64,000 nt of DNA from a virus: positions 186,001 to 250,000 of the IMG/VR virus record IMGVR_UViG_3300042350_002797. The stretch is one strand, 5' to 3'. The notes beneath the pieces are model-generated. The model saw nothing but the letters and a program-made list of their open reading frames with translations, was not told where the DNA came from and searched no databases. Numbering within the stretch: the first letter of the stretch is position 1; the number at the start of each line of letters is the position of its first letter. Made by a program: the position numbers and the translations under genes. This document shows positions 35,972 to 43,844 of the stretch, in pieces.

Positions 35972-36784
35972 AGTCCAAAGACTTTCTCGGACTTTGATAA
36001 GACGAATCATCATCTCTTCATCCTCCTTATTGTATGCTGCTTCAATTTCTCGACTCTTATCTAAGGCAGTGTTACACATTTCAGCTTCTTCCGGAGTTTT
36101 ATCATCCATGTCCAGTAAGTGATATCCTTTTTCACGACGCATTTCGCAGTAGTCACTCCACCCGCTGGCATCGTACATATCGGGACGTGTTGGATAAATT
36201 TCCTTCCACCAAGTGTACAGTTCGTAAATTTCTCGAGCAGCCTTAGCTTGATAAGTGGGCTCAGCTAAATGCTTTTCACCCTCTTCGAGAAACTCTACAG
36301 TGGTTAGCTCCATTTCCCATTTTAAATGGGCAATGCCTGCTTCTGGACAACGCCATTGACGGAACCAACGACGCCACCAAGGATATCCAAATGTCTTACG
36401 AGCATCGTCGTCCCAAACACAGTGTGTCCACGCTTTCTCTATTTCAACAAAATCCACAAGCTCGTTGAAAAGACAAGGCAAAAAGCGATTGCCCACATCA
36501 CACCAATTACCTGGCGCAATATCTCTGGGATGGGCAGTAAGGGAATTAGTGCGAGTAACCCAGCGATTATTAACGTAATACCTAATATCATTTATTCTTT
36601 CCGGAATCCAGCACCAAACGTCTTGAATATGGTCTAACCCTTCTTCGGCCAGCCACCAACGGATCGGATATTTCTCTTTAGCGGCTTTTTCCCATTCTCT
36701 CCATTCTTTTCCGGTACCACATTTTAGTTTGGTAGTACCGCGAATCCAATCGGCAAATTTACTACAAGTCCAATAATTTCTCAT
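35969..36784 (-). CDS. Trp-rich phage protein of unknown function
   Basis: The 271-residue protein has unusually many Trp, Tyr, Arg and Glu residues, including YPWWRRWFRQWRCPE near the middle and WWKEIYPTRPDMYDASGWSDY later. No membrane segment or catalytic motif is recognised, and its aromatic content suggests an intracellular folded protein. Its ATG overlaps the stop of the BI-1-like membrane protein gene (ATGA), so the two are coupled. Confidence 0.65.
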   Translation of the reverse strand: MRNYWTCSKFADWIRGTTKLKCGTGKEWREWEKAAKEKYPIRWWLAEEGLDHIQDVWCWIPERINDIRYYVNNRWVTRTNSLTAHPRDIAPGNWCDVGNRFLPCLFNELVDFVEIEKAWTHCVWDDDARKTFGYPWWRRWFRQWRCPEAGIAHLKWEMELTTVEFLEEGEKHLAEPTYQAKAAREIYELYTWWKEIYPTRPDMYDASGWSDYCEMRREKGYHLLDMDDKTPEEAEMCNTALDKSREIEAAYNKEDEEMMIRLIKVRESLWT

Positions 36785-37452
36785 TCGTTTTTACTTCCAA
36801 AAAGATGTAATAGGTTAAGGAATATGTTAATAAAATCTAAGTACAAAGTCAAGGCTCCGGCTACCTCAGCATTGCCATTGTTATCATAGCTAACCATTTC
36901 ACGAATACGTTGTGTATCATAAGCGGTTAGCCCCAAAAAGATTATGATAGCCAACGCACTGATTACAGTAGTCATTACACTACTACCCACAAAAATATTA
37001 ACAATGCTAGCGATACAAATAGCAATTAGTCCTACAATCAAAAATTGTCCGAAACTCTCTAAACTACGTTTTGTAAAATAACCATAAAAGGTCATACAGC
37101 CAAAAAGTATAGCTGCGCTCATAAATGACATAACAATACTAGCACCGGTATAGATTACAAAAATAGCACTGAAACTTAGTCCCATTAATACAGAAAATAC
37201 CCATAGTAGCATAGTGGCCGTATCTTTGCTAAGGTCTTCCATTTTAAAACTAAAAAATAAAATGAATCCAATGGGCGCCAGCATAATCAACCATTTTAAT
37301 GGCGTTCCGAAAAACAGTGCCATCATCATGGGTGTATTGCCTACTATGAAACTAGTAACCATACTAATCAAAACGGCTATCATCATATTTTGATAAACAC
37401 GTATCATTGCTGAATTGACTTCAGCAGCACTTTTATAAGTTGTAACAAACAT
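36781..37452 (-). CDS. Bax inhibitor-1 / YccA-type membrane protein
   Basis: The 223-residue protein has seven hydrophobic segments and the family landmarks: an N-terminal soluble stretch ending near MIRVYQNMMIAV, GLSFSAIFVIYTG, MTFYGYFTKRSLESFGQFL, and the C-terminal FLGLTAYDTQRIREM with conserved Asp/Arg, then ALTLYLDFINIFLNLLHL. TMBIM proteins are Ca2+-leak channels or stress modulators; the bacterial YccA member inhibits the FtsH protease. In a phage it could protect phage or host proteins from FtsH, which is inference. It is coupled to the gene downstream. Confidence 0.85.
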   Translation of the reverse strand: MFVTTYKSAAEVNSAMIRVYQNMMIAVLISMVTSFIVGNTPMMMALFFGTPLKWLIMLAPIGFILFFSFKMEDLSKDTATMLLWVFSVLMGLSFSAIFVIYTGASIVMSFMSAAILFGCMTFYGYFTKRSLESFGQFLIVGLIAICIASIVNIFVGSSVMTTVISALAIIIFLGLTAYDTQRIREMVSYDNNGNAEVAGALTLYLDFINIFLNLLHLFGSKNE

Positions 37453-37464
37453 TATGTGTCTCCT

Positions 37465-37653
37465 TTAATTCTGTGGTAATTGATGAAATCTACTTAAAAA
37501 GCTTTCTGTGTAACAACTAAACTCTTTAGGTTCATCGTACTCACTATCGATTCTACGATAATGAACCCACATGTTACCTTCTACTTCAACTTCATTAATA
37601 ACTTGAAATCTTCTACCATCCGCACTTTGCCATAGTGATCCTTGTGTTATCAT
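37465..37653 (-). CDS. Small phage protein of unknown function
   Basis: The 62-residue protein is predicted to be a small beta barrel or sheet, with ITQGSLWQSADGRRFQVINE and NMWVHYRRIDS resembling short SH3-like or DUF1653-like domains. A good AAAGGAG ribosome-binding site precedes the ATG. It lies between the DNA ligase and the BI-1-like gene on the same strand, with short gaps, so all are likely one transcript from the promoter at 39029. Confidence 0.6.
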   Translation of the reverse strand: MITQGSLWQSADGRRFQVINEVEVEGNMWVHYRRIDSEYDEPKEFSCYTESFLSRFHQLPQN

Positions 37654-37677
37654 AAGTAACTCCTTTGTTATGATATA

Positions 37678-38997
37678 TTATATCTTTTCTCCTACTTCGA
37701 AACCTCTGAAATGAAGAAATCTTGGAAATCTCAAACTATAACTGCCATCTTGATTTTGGGTCACGGCGTCTGCTCTTACTTCAACAATTTTTCCAAAAAG
37801 AGAACTCCGTGAATTCCAAAAAGTATCGCGATCAGAGTCGCTAAAACCGGAACCAACGTTAACCCTGATGTGCCTAGCGTCGTCATTACCCTCACAGACA
37901 AGAGCACCAAGCCGTCCCACATTCCTTCCAGTACCTTCTTCAACATCTGTGACCTCCAATGAAACTTCGATAAATGGTTTTAATTTTAACCAACTAGTAG
38001 TACGTTTACATTCATAAGGAGCCAGGGGATCCTTGATCATAATACCTTCGTAATTATTTTCAATAGCAGATTTGTTATACATACGAAATAGATTTTGTCC
38101 TTCATCTGTATCTAAATCTACAATAGCTTGATCTAAGCACCGTACATATGACATCGACTTGTTAAGCTTATTATTATACCAGTTGTGCAACCAGCTACTA
38201 CGGTCTCTTTGGATCGTATTAAAAATACCTGATTCAAAAGCTGACAACGGTAAAATATCGAATAACCACAAGACTGCATCATTAGCCGCAACATTGTCTT
38301 TACGATGAACCTGTTTCATTAGGTCCTGGAAACTTGAACTCATAACTTCACCGTCAAGCACCATTGGTTCTGTAAATGTATTGGCGTTTAGTGCAAGTTC
38401 TTCTTTGATGTGTTCAAAGTTTACAAGCTCTTTGCCATTCCGGCTAAATTGAAGAACACGACCATCTGGCCAAACAACAGTAATAACACGCACACCATCC
38501 AACTTGACTTCCACCAATTTTTTACCTGTAAGTTTTCCTTCATGATTAGCACTATCGTGAGCAAGCTGGCAGCTGAAAGTAGGTATAATGTAATCTGCAT
38601 ATTTTTTCTCCACTACTTTGTTAATTGTTTTTTCACTTACACCACAACGTAGGTCTTTAATAAGAATACGACGATACCAATCATTCCATTCATTCTTTTT
38701 AGCAATAGTAAGACAGAGTTCAATAGCGTCTTTAGCATCGTGACCGGTAAGTTCACGTTTCGCTAATTTGTCTGCCAGATCTTCAAACACTTCCCAAGGT
38801 AGTCCTTGGCCGTCTGGACCGCTATGGCTAGGAACTTTTTTAACACCAAATGTGACCATTGGATCTAGTGCTAGGCGAACGCCTTTAAAAAATTCGTCAT
38901 TACCTTGTTCAGCTTGTACCAAAATAATGGCTTCCTTGTCTAAACGACTATTATGTGTTTCTAATGCGGTGATAACATATTGGCAAGGATCGGACAT
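37678..38997 (-). CDS. ATP-dependent DNA ligase
   Basis: The 439-residue protein has the nucleotidyltransferase motif I VEVKLDGVR with Lys165 as the AMP-accepting residue. Later motifs are LDGEVMS (III), LWLFDILPLS (IIIa-like), YEGIMIKDP (IV) and SWLKLKPF (V). The N-terminal 150 residues form a helical DNA-binding domain, and the C-terminus has an OB-fold pattern ending in FPRFLHFR. It closes nicks in phage DNA replication and repair. It is similar in size and layout to the T4 gp30-type ligase. Confidence 0.93.
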   Translation of the reverse strand: MSDPCQYVITALETHNSRLDKEAIILVQAEQGNDEFFKGVRLALDPMVTFGVKKVPSHSGPDGQGLPWEVFEDLADKLAKRELTGHDAKDAIELCLTIAKKNEWNDWYRRILIKDLRCGVSEKTINKVVEKKYADYIIPTFSCQLAHDSANHEGKLTGKKLVEVKLDGVRVITVVWPDGRVLQFSRNGKELVNFEHIKEELALNANTFTEPMVLDGEVMSSSFQDLMKQVHRKDNVAANDAVLWLFDILPLSAFESGIFNTIQRDRSSWLHNWYNNKLNKSMSYVRCLDQAIVDLDTDEGQNLFRMYNKSAIENNYEGIMIKDPLAPYECKRTTSWLKLKPFIEVSLEVTDVEEGTGRNVGRLGALVCEGNDDARHIRVNVGSGFSDSDRDTFWNSRSSLFGKIVEVRADAVTQNQDGSYSLRFPRFLHFRGFEVGEKI

Positions 38998-39028
38998 AGT
39001 TTTTGTATATGATTAGTTAATACGCTGA

Positions 39029-39057
39029 TTATACTTGAATTTGTTTAGTATGTCAAG
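39029..39057 (-). promoter_or_regulatory. Consensus sigma-70 promoter of the DNA ligase
   Basis: TTGACA (39052-39057) and TATAAT (39029-39034) have a 17-bp spacer. The leader to the ATG at 38997 is about 25 bases. Confidence 0.85.
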
Positions 39058-39773
39058 TAATCTGAAGTTTTAAATGGTTTGCCAATTTTGGCATAGGGTA
39101 AGTAATATATTACTTTCTTTTTAAGTTTTTTGATTATAGGATGATTATGATCGAAATTGAATGTTCTCAGATATCTAAGGTAGCTACTTCTTTTACATCG
39201 ATTAGCTTGATTACTGTCTAGATATTTTTTGGATTTCGACCAATTCGTTCCAAATTTATCATATAATTCACAGGCTATGTTAAAAGCATAAGCACCAATT
39301 TCGTCTGGGTGTCCGTAATAGTTTTGATTACGTCTTTGTGTGATCAAATGGGCTGTACTTTGATATCCAGGAATGGTTTTCCAATTTCTAGTTCTATACT
39401 GTCTCATATGTATGATTTCATGCAGTATAGTATCAGCGAAAACCTCGCATATTCTGTGCCAACGATACTGGGTGATTTTTAAGTATTCGTCCCAAATGAA
39501 ATAACTAAACACTATTTCAATAAATCGTTTTTCGTTTTCTTCATCTTCGTCACCATAATAACAGCCGCCTATATAAATGATACCGTGCTCTTGTTCGGCA
39601 GTGCGTACCATTTTAGTTTTGACTGGAAGATATTTTTTGGTTTGATTTGCGAGAATACTGTGTATTTTTTCAATAGTAAGTACCTGCCCTACTATGCGTT
39701 TTCGGGCACCGTTGAGGAAACCATAAAGTGTAGATCGATCCAGTTTGGACCAATCAAATACTGCTTGGGCCAT
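39045..39773 (-). CDS. HExxH protein, possible zinc metallopeptidase
   Basis: The 242-residue protein contains ILHEIIHMRQYR at about 116-127, an HExxH zinc-binding motif in a hydrophobic helix. A downstream HPDEIGAYAFNIA with Glu may supply the third ligand. The overall layout is SprT/peptidase-like, but no full family is recognised. The C-terminal 60 residues are basic. It has a late-type box within a start-site hairpin, so it is likely a late product, possibly a virion or head-maturation protein. Confidence 0.65.
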   Translation of the reverse strand: MAQAVFDWSKLDRSTLYGFLNGARKRIVGQVLTIEKIHSILANQTKKYLPVKTKMVRTAEQEHGIIYIGGCYYGDEDEENEKRFIEIVFSYFIWDEYLKITQYRWHRICEVFADTILHEIIHMRQYRTRNWKTIPGYQSTAHLITQRRNQNYYGHPDEIGAYAFNIACELYDKFGTNWSKSKKYLDSNQANRCKRSSYLRYLRTFNFDHNHPIIKKLKKKVIYYLPYAKIGKPFKTSDYLTY

Positions 39774-39807
39774 AGTCTGCTCCTACATATATTTATAGCA
39801 GACTATG
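39771..39807 (-). promoter_or_regulatory. Late-type promoter inside a start-site hairpin
   Basis: The loop carries CTATAAATA on the minus strand (39798-39790), 16 bases before the ATG at 39773. A perfect 11-bp inverted repeat, CATAGTCTGCT (39771-39781) with AGCAGACTATG (39797-39807), includes the start codon in one arm. Confidence 0.78.
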
Positions 39808-39828
39808 TAACCTAATTATATACGCATA

Positions 39829-40416
39829 TTATCTTTTAGTGATAATTTCGTCAATTAGTCCATATTCTAATGCTTCTTGGGCACTCATGAACTTATCACG
39901 TTCCATGTCAGCAAGCAACTGTTCGTAAGTCTTGCCCTTGCTATTATGATTAACATAGAGTTCAGTTAAGCTCTTTTTCATTTTAAGAATTTCTTCAACT
40001 TGAATCTGCATGTCTGTAGCTTGTCCACGAGCACCACCGCTAGGTTGGTGAATCATGTGCCTAGCATTAGGAAGCATACGCCGCTTACCAGGAGCACCGG
40101 AGGTAGCCAAAAGACTGCCCATAGAACAGGCCTGGCCGATAACAATAGTAGCAACATCGGGTTTGATAAATTGCATTGTATCATAAATCGCCATACCAGC
40201 GGTAACGACACCGCCAGGGCTATTAATAAAAAACTGAATGTCATCATTGCCTTGACTTTCTAAAAATAATAGCTGTGCTACGATTATACTGGCGCTGTGT
40301 TCGTTAACATCAGTGTCTAACATAACAATACGATCTTTAAGTAGACGACTATAAATGTCATAGGCACGTTCGCCACGTGCTTCTTGTTCTACAACCATTG
40401 GTACTAAATGTGGCAT
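39829..40416 (-). CDS. clpP: ClpP-type ATP-dependent protease, proteolytic subunit
   Basis: The 195-residue protein has the serine protease ClpP motifs: [29 protein letters not shown] with nucleophile Ser98, and [12 protein letters not shown] with His123. A later Asp near 172 would complete the triad. The length and residue positions match bacterial ClpP. Phage ClpP-like proteins may serve as prohead proteases or act with host ClpX/ClpA on host proteins. It lies in an operon-like run with small genes upstream. Confidence 0.93.
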   Translation of the reverse strand: MPHLVPMVVEQEARGERAYDIYSRLLKDRIVMLDTDVNEHSASIIVAQLLFLESQGNDDIQFFINSPGGVVTAGMAIYDTMQFIKPDVATIVIGQACSMGSLLATSGAPGKRRMLPNARHMIHQPSGGARGQATDMQIQVEEILKMKKSLTELYVNHNSKGKTYEQLLADMERDKFMSAQEALEYGLIDEIITKR

Positions 40417-40425
40417 ATATTTCCT

Positions 40426-40791
40426 TTATCTGATAACCTGTTTTGATTGTGATCCGATCTTATATAGTTCTCGACCTCTTGCTCTTATTTGAGTTACTGC
40501 TTCTTGTGGATCGGAATTGAACCATTGTTTAACTTGTTCTTCTGTAATTCCTTGTTCTACAGTCATTGTATAAATTTCATAATTACGTTGACTGTTTATT
40601 CTTGCTCTCATTAACAAAGAATTTAAATTAAAAGGCCGTTCTAATGGTTCTCCTTTTAATGCTTTAATCATGTTACGTTTTTCTATGACAGTCACATCTT
40701 GACAAAATTCTAAACCATACATATCCCACATAAAAAGAAATACGTGAGGAATGCGTTCATCATTTTCCAAGTTGTTGTCTGAGTTCTGCAT
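40426..40791 (-). CDS. Phage protein of unknown function
   Basis: The 121-residue protein, predicted mainly helical, begins acidic and Asn-rich (MQNSDNNLENDERIP) and carries MWDMYGLEFCQDVTVIEKRNM in the middle. No motif is recognised. Its ATG lies inside the end of the upstream 45-residue ORF (32-base overlap) with AAGGA as the ribosome-binding site. ClpP follows 9 bases after its stop. Confidence 0.65.
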   Translation of the reverse strand: MQNSDNNLENDERIPHVFLFMWDMYGLEFCQDVTVIEKRNMIKALKGEPLERPFNLNSLLMRARINSQRNYEIYTMTVEQGITEEQVKQWFNSDPQEAVTQIRARGRELYKIGSQSKQVIR

Positions 40792-40897
40792 TTTCGTCCT
40801 TTAGACGTTTAATTTCCTCAACAAGATACATTAGTAGATTTTTAAAATTCTCTGCTGTAGTCTCTGCTTCTTTAATAAAGTCAATTTCTTGTTCCAT
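40760..40897 (-). CDS. Small coiled-coil protein
   Basis: The ORF of 45 residues begins MEQEIDFIKEAETTAENFKN and ends in KRLKDENAELRQQLGK, a short leucine-zipper-like coiled coil. It overlaps the next gene by 32 bases in another frame. Its acidic, heptad-like composition looks protein-like. Function unknown. Confidence 0.55.
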   Translation of the reverse strand: MEQEIDFIKEAETTAENFKNLLMYLVEEIKRLKDENAELRQQLGK

Positions 40898-40906
40898 ATA
40901 TTTTTC

Positions 40907-41305
40907 CTATTCTTTAGTGAGTGAACTTAATTGTTTATAACCTTTGTATGTCGGATGTACTTTATCTTGGGAAAGTTCTGGAATAATGATAAAAGTATCG
41001 CCGTAGTACCTGGCAATTTTTTTAACTAATTCTTGTTTTTCAGGTTTTATAGCCGGAACAATCCAGAAGATATGATCAGAGTTTACAAACGATCTTAACG
41101 CTACTAGTTCAATCTCTGTGTTAAGATTTTTATAATCATTACTGCCTAAACTGATAATAGTAGTTTTTGCCGGAACAATTTTTTTAACAAATCGATCATT
41201 CCAATCTCTACTATTAATACCACTTTGGACATAAGCAACACATTCTTTTCTTATGTCGCTTATACCCTTAGCAATACTATCACCTAGTATTAAACAATCT
41301 AGCAC
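40907..41305 (-). CDS. SGNH/GDSL-type hydrolase
   Basis: The 132-residue protein has the three SGNH blocks: LGDSIAKG with the nucleophile Ser (block I), SLGSNDYKN with the oxyanion Asn (block III), and DKVHPTYKGY with Asp-x-x-His (block V). The family hydrolyses esters, for example acyl or acetyl groups on lipids and glycans. At 132 residues it is short for the family, and the block II Gly is not obvious. Deacetylation of surface glycan or acyl hydrolysis is possible. Confidence 0.8.
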   Translation of the reverse strand: MLDCLILGDSIAKGISDIRKECVAYVQSGINSRDWNDRFVKKIVPAKTTIISLGSNDYKNLNTEIELVALRSFVNSDHIFWIVPAIKPEKQELVKKIARYYGDTFIIIPELSQDKVHPTYKGYKQLSSLTKE

Positions 41306-41306
41306 A

Positions 41307-41510
41307 TTAGGCTCCGAAATGATTTTTAAGAACTTCTAATTTATCTTCATATTCGGCGATATGTGCTATTTCATTCTCCATAGCTGTCATCCAATCTGTG
41401 TGATCGTGAATAGCTATAGGATTGTTTAACATAACTTCTACATTCATTCGATGCTTTTCAATATGACTTTCAAAATGTAGCTTTGCTGCTTTTACTAATT
41501 GATCTTTCAT
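41307..41510 (-). CDS. Small helical phage protein
   Basis: The 67-residue protein is helical, His- and Glu-rich (HFESHIEKHRMNVEVM and HIAEYEDKLEVLKNHF) with no membrane segment. It is packed between the phosphoesterase and SGNH hydrolase with one-base gaps, so it is probably translated as part of that operon. No family is recognised. Confidence 0.62.
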   Translation of the reverse strand: MKDQLVKAAKLHFESHIEKHRMNVEVMLNNPIAIHDHTDWMTAMENEIAHIAEYEDKLEVLKNHFGA

Positions 41511-41511
41511 T

Positions 41512-42408
41512 TTATACCTCCACGTATTTTAGTTTAAAGTTATCTGCACGTTCTTCATATCCATCGTATCCACGAGGATTACAAACAATGCGAGTAGTAC
41601 CAATCATGTAGTCAAAGTCTTCATGTGTATGACCATGAGTCCATAATTTAATTTGCCTACGATCCAAAATGAAGTTATCTAAATTAGTGCTGTAAGCACC
41701 ATTCATAGTAAATTCGGACTTGTATCGAGGATGCGTACTGGCCTTACTAGGTGCGTGATGTCCGACTACTACTGTAGGCAGGTCTGGGTGTAGAGCCAAT
41801 ACCTCATCCAATCCTTTAAGAAAAGCTCGATGATCTTCTACACTGTCCTCGGGTCGAAACTGAGCAGGTCTTTCTTTAAAAGAAAACGCATCTACTTCAT
41901 CTTTAGTCAAGTCAGGCACACGATATGAAACTGTCTTATTAGAGTTTTGTACGCCTCTGTAATCATTCATACAGTATGCCATCTCACGCAGAGTTTTTGG
42001 ATCTTCATTATTCATGTCTGTCCATAGTGTACCACCAAAGAACAGCACACCATTAATGATACGCCACTCTTTGTCTAAGAAATGAACATTACTCATTTCA
42101 CCGACTACAGTACGAATTACACTAGCAGATTCCGCATAGTCACCGTGATAGTGTTCATGGTTACCCATGATTAAAATAACCTGTGGGAATCTTTCACTAC
42201 AACGTTTTAAGAAGTTGTAATAACGCTCTCCACGAGCTAACATACTTGGAGTAGCTGCCATAATCTGCTCGTCCACGTAACTGAAGTTTTTAACATCTTC
42301 AGCCACAAGGATATCTCCACCGAGGATCAGCACATCGGCATTTTCATCATTGTGTAGGTCCAAATCTCCAAACTCAAGATGGACATCACTGGTTACTGCG
42401 ATTTTCAT
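41512..42408 (-). CDS. Calcineurin-like metallophosphoesterase
   Basis: The 298-residue protein carries all blocks of the family: AVTSDVHLEF (Asp8, His10), LGGDILV, IMGNHEHY, VVGHHAPS and WTHGHTHEDFDY. The binuclear metal site is intact, so it should hydrolyse phosphodiesters or monoesters. The substrate is unknown; related phage proteins are thought to act on nucleic acids or nucleotides. The start overlaps the upstream unknown gene (ATGA). Confidence 0.88.
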   Translation of the reverse strand: MKIAVTSDVHLEFGDLDLHNDENADVLILGGDILVAEDVKNFSYVDEQIMAATPSMLARGERYYNFLKRCSERFPQVILIMGNHEHYHGDYAESASVIRTVVGEMSNVHFLDKEWRIINGVLFFGGTLWTDMNNEDPKTLREMAYCMNDYRGVQNSNKTVSYRVPDLTKDEVDAFSFKERPAQFRPEDSVEDHRAFLKGLDEVLALHPDLPTVVVGHHAPSKASTHPRYKSEFTMNGAYSTNLDNFILDRRQIKLWTHGHTHEDFDYMIGTTRIVCNPRGYDGYEERADNFKLKYVEV

Positions 42409-43094
42409 TTTTTTACCTTTACATAATTTAATCTGGTTTCTGCTTTTTTAGTAAGCCAATTTTGATTATTATCTTTTACTTTAGCAGACACAATCTCTAC
42501 TCTATTTTGCCTGATTGGAAATTTGCTGAACCAGCTGGCCAGTTTATTGTCAACAATGGCAAGAATATTATAAGCATCATAATTCTTCGAACGTTCACAA
42601 TCTACAATAGTAGCTTCCAAATTCATTAACTTAGTTTCTTTACTGCCTAAGTAGTTGTTATCGCACTCTCTGATAATTTTAGTAATATCGTTACGCTTAC
42701 GATCCCTTTCGTAAACGTGCGGTAAACAGGCAACAAATCCTAGTTTATTTTCATTCATTATTTCTTTGTTAAGTAAACTCAAAATCTCTTGTAAGAATTG
42801 ATTTTCAGGTTGTGCTAACACACTAAACATAAGACGACGATAATATGTTCTAATATCTTCTGTTAACAAACGATCGGAGTCATTAGCTTCGATCACGGGA
42901 GGCAAGTACTGTGGATCAGCAGTTATTCGCCTTTCTTGATCCAAAGTCCAAATCATCAGTGTTTTGTTGCTATGTTTATAACCCATAGCTTTCCCATCAT
43001 CAGTATATAACGTTTCGCTTTCTTTTTGATAGCATTGGTTGTAACGCTGAGCAGCACAGGCTAGTTCGAGTGCTCGCTGTACAGGAAAGTCCAT
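42405..43094 (-). CDS. Phage protein of unknown function
   Basis: The 229-residue, charged, mostly helical protein has a Cys/Tyr-containing N-terminal helix (LELACAAQRYNQCYQKES) and C-terminal basic beta strands. No family is recognised. It is first in an operon reading into the metallophosphoesterase, with a consensus sigma-70 promoter 24 bases upstream and a TTTGGAG ribosome-binding site. Confidence 0.65.
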   Translation of the reverse strand: MDFPVQRALELACAAQRYNQCYQKESETLYTDDGKAMGYKHSNKTLMIWTLDQERRITADPQYLPPVIEANDSDRLLTEDIRTYYRRLMFSVLAQPENQFLQEILSLLNKEIMNENKLGFVACLPHVYERDRKRNDITKIIRECDNNYLGSKETKLMNLEATIVDCERSKNYDAYNILAIVDNKLASWFSKFPIRQNRVEIVSAKVKDNNQNWLTKKAETRLNYVKVKK

Positions 43095-43124
43095 GATTAC
43101 TCCAAATTGGTTGATATTTTCTGT

Positions 43125-43153
43125 ATTATACTATCAATTAAAATGGATGTCAA
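43125..43153 (-). promoter_or_regulatory. Consensus sigma-70 promoter
   Basis: TTGACA (43148-43153) and TATAAT (43125-43130) have a 17-bp spacer, upstream of the 229-residue gene and phosphoesterase operon. Confidence 0.85.
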
Positions 43154-43375
43154 CTATAATCTGAAGGTAATTCTACCTTTGGTTAGATCGTATGGGCTAA
43201 CTTCTATTCGAACATTGTCACCCAAAATTACTTTGATTTTGTGTTGTTTAAGTTTACCGCCCATATAACAAATAAGTTCATGTGCAGTATCGTCTACTTT
43301 GACTTTAAAAGTACTATTAGGAAGAACATCGACGACTTCTCCGGTGAATTCTATCAGTTCACTGTTTTTAGCCAT
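43154..43375 (-). CDS. infA: Translation initiation factor IF-1
   Basis: The ATG at 43375 (MAKNSELIEF) gives a 73-residue protein, close to bacterial IF-1 (72). It shares the OB-fold pattern FTGEVVDVLPNSTFKVKVD, the HELICYMGGKLKQHKIKV segment and the ending VSPYDLTKGRITFRL, nearly identical to the PYDLSKGRI end of bacterial IF-1. IF-1 binds the ribosomal A site during initiation. An earlier in-frame TTG is less likely. It overlaps the AbrB-like gene by 8 bases and may bias host ribosomes toward phage mRNAs. Confidence 0.93.
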   Translation of the reverse strand: MAKNSELIEFTGEVVDVLPNSTFKVKVDDTAHELICYMGGKLKQHKIKVILGDNVRIEVSPYDLTKGRITFRL

Positions 43376-43538
43376 TTTTTGATATAACAATCGAATTGTC
43401 TTGAACTTTAATAGTCAATTGATCGCCTTCCTTCCAACCGTTTAAGTCTAAAATTTCTTGTGGTATTTTCATAAGTATGTTATCTGGATCCCCTTCAATT
43501 TCTTCGAATATTTCTTCTGATTTAAAAATAAGTTTCAT
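43368..43538 (-). CDS. AbrB/MazE-like swapped-hairpin protein
   Basis: The 56-residue protein contains ILMKIPQEILDLNGWKEG, then DQLTIKVQDNSIVISKNG, the pattern of AbrB/SpoVT or MazE-like DNA-binding domains (IPKEIREELGLKEGDxLxVxVxDxxIVI). These bind DNA as dimers and can be transition-state regulators or antitoxins; no toxin partner is seen. It is the first gene after a sigma-70-type promoter and overlaps IF-1, so both are likely made together. Confidence 0.75.
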   Translation of the reverse strand: MKLIFKSEEIFEEIEGDPDNILMKIPQEILDLNGWKEGDQLTIKVQDNSIVISKNG

Positions 43539-43561
43539 TTTGATATAAAGTCTTTCTGTGA

Positions 43562-43590
43562 AGTATAAGTATAATTATATTTTTTGTCAA
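43562..43590 (-). promoter_or_regulatory. Sigma-70-type promoter of the AbrB-IF-1 pair
   Basis: TTGACA (43585-43590) and TATACT (43562-43567) have a 17-bp spacer on the minus strand. A plus-strand TATAAT (43570-43575) overlaps it and could serve the divergent acyl carrier protein gene, but it lacks a good -35 box. Confidence 0.75.
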
Positions 43591-43595
43591 TTAAA

Positions 43596-43844
43596 ATGAA
43601 TAACATAGAGCAGCAAATTTTACAAACAATTAAAGATATGAAGATCGGTAAAGACCAATCTATCACTATGCATTCAACTCTTAAAGAAGATTTAAATTTG
43701 GACAGTTTAAGCTTTACAGAATTGTTGATATCGTTAGAAGAACAGTTTGAAATCGAAGTGGACTTAGATGATCCAGAGTTACCAAAGCTTAATACATTAA
43801 ATGATATCAATGAAGTTATCTCAAAATTAATCAGTCTTAAGTAA
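43596..43844 (+). CDS. Acyl carrier protein 1
   Basis: The ATG at 43596 gives 82 residues. LNLDSLSFTELLISLEEQFE is the ACP helix-II signature, with Ser37 as the phosphopantetheine attachment site. Acidic residues after it (EIEVDLDDPELPKL) are typical. ACPs carry growing acyl chains as thioesters. It is divergent from IF-1 and overlaps the convergent desaturase by 18 bases. The AcpS gene that would activate it lies 1.3 kb away. Confidence 0.9.
   Translation: MNNIEQQILQTIKDMKIGKDQSITMHSTLKEDLNLDSLSFTELLISLEEQFEIEVDLDDPELPKLNTLNDINEVISKLISLK

Noticed and set aside
43827-43844. Frameshift between ACP 1 and desaturase 2
   Set aside because: The 18-base overlap is convergent and both proteins have complete C-termini, so it is simple compaction.
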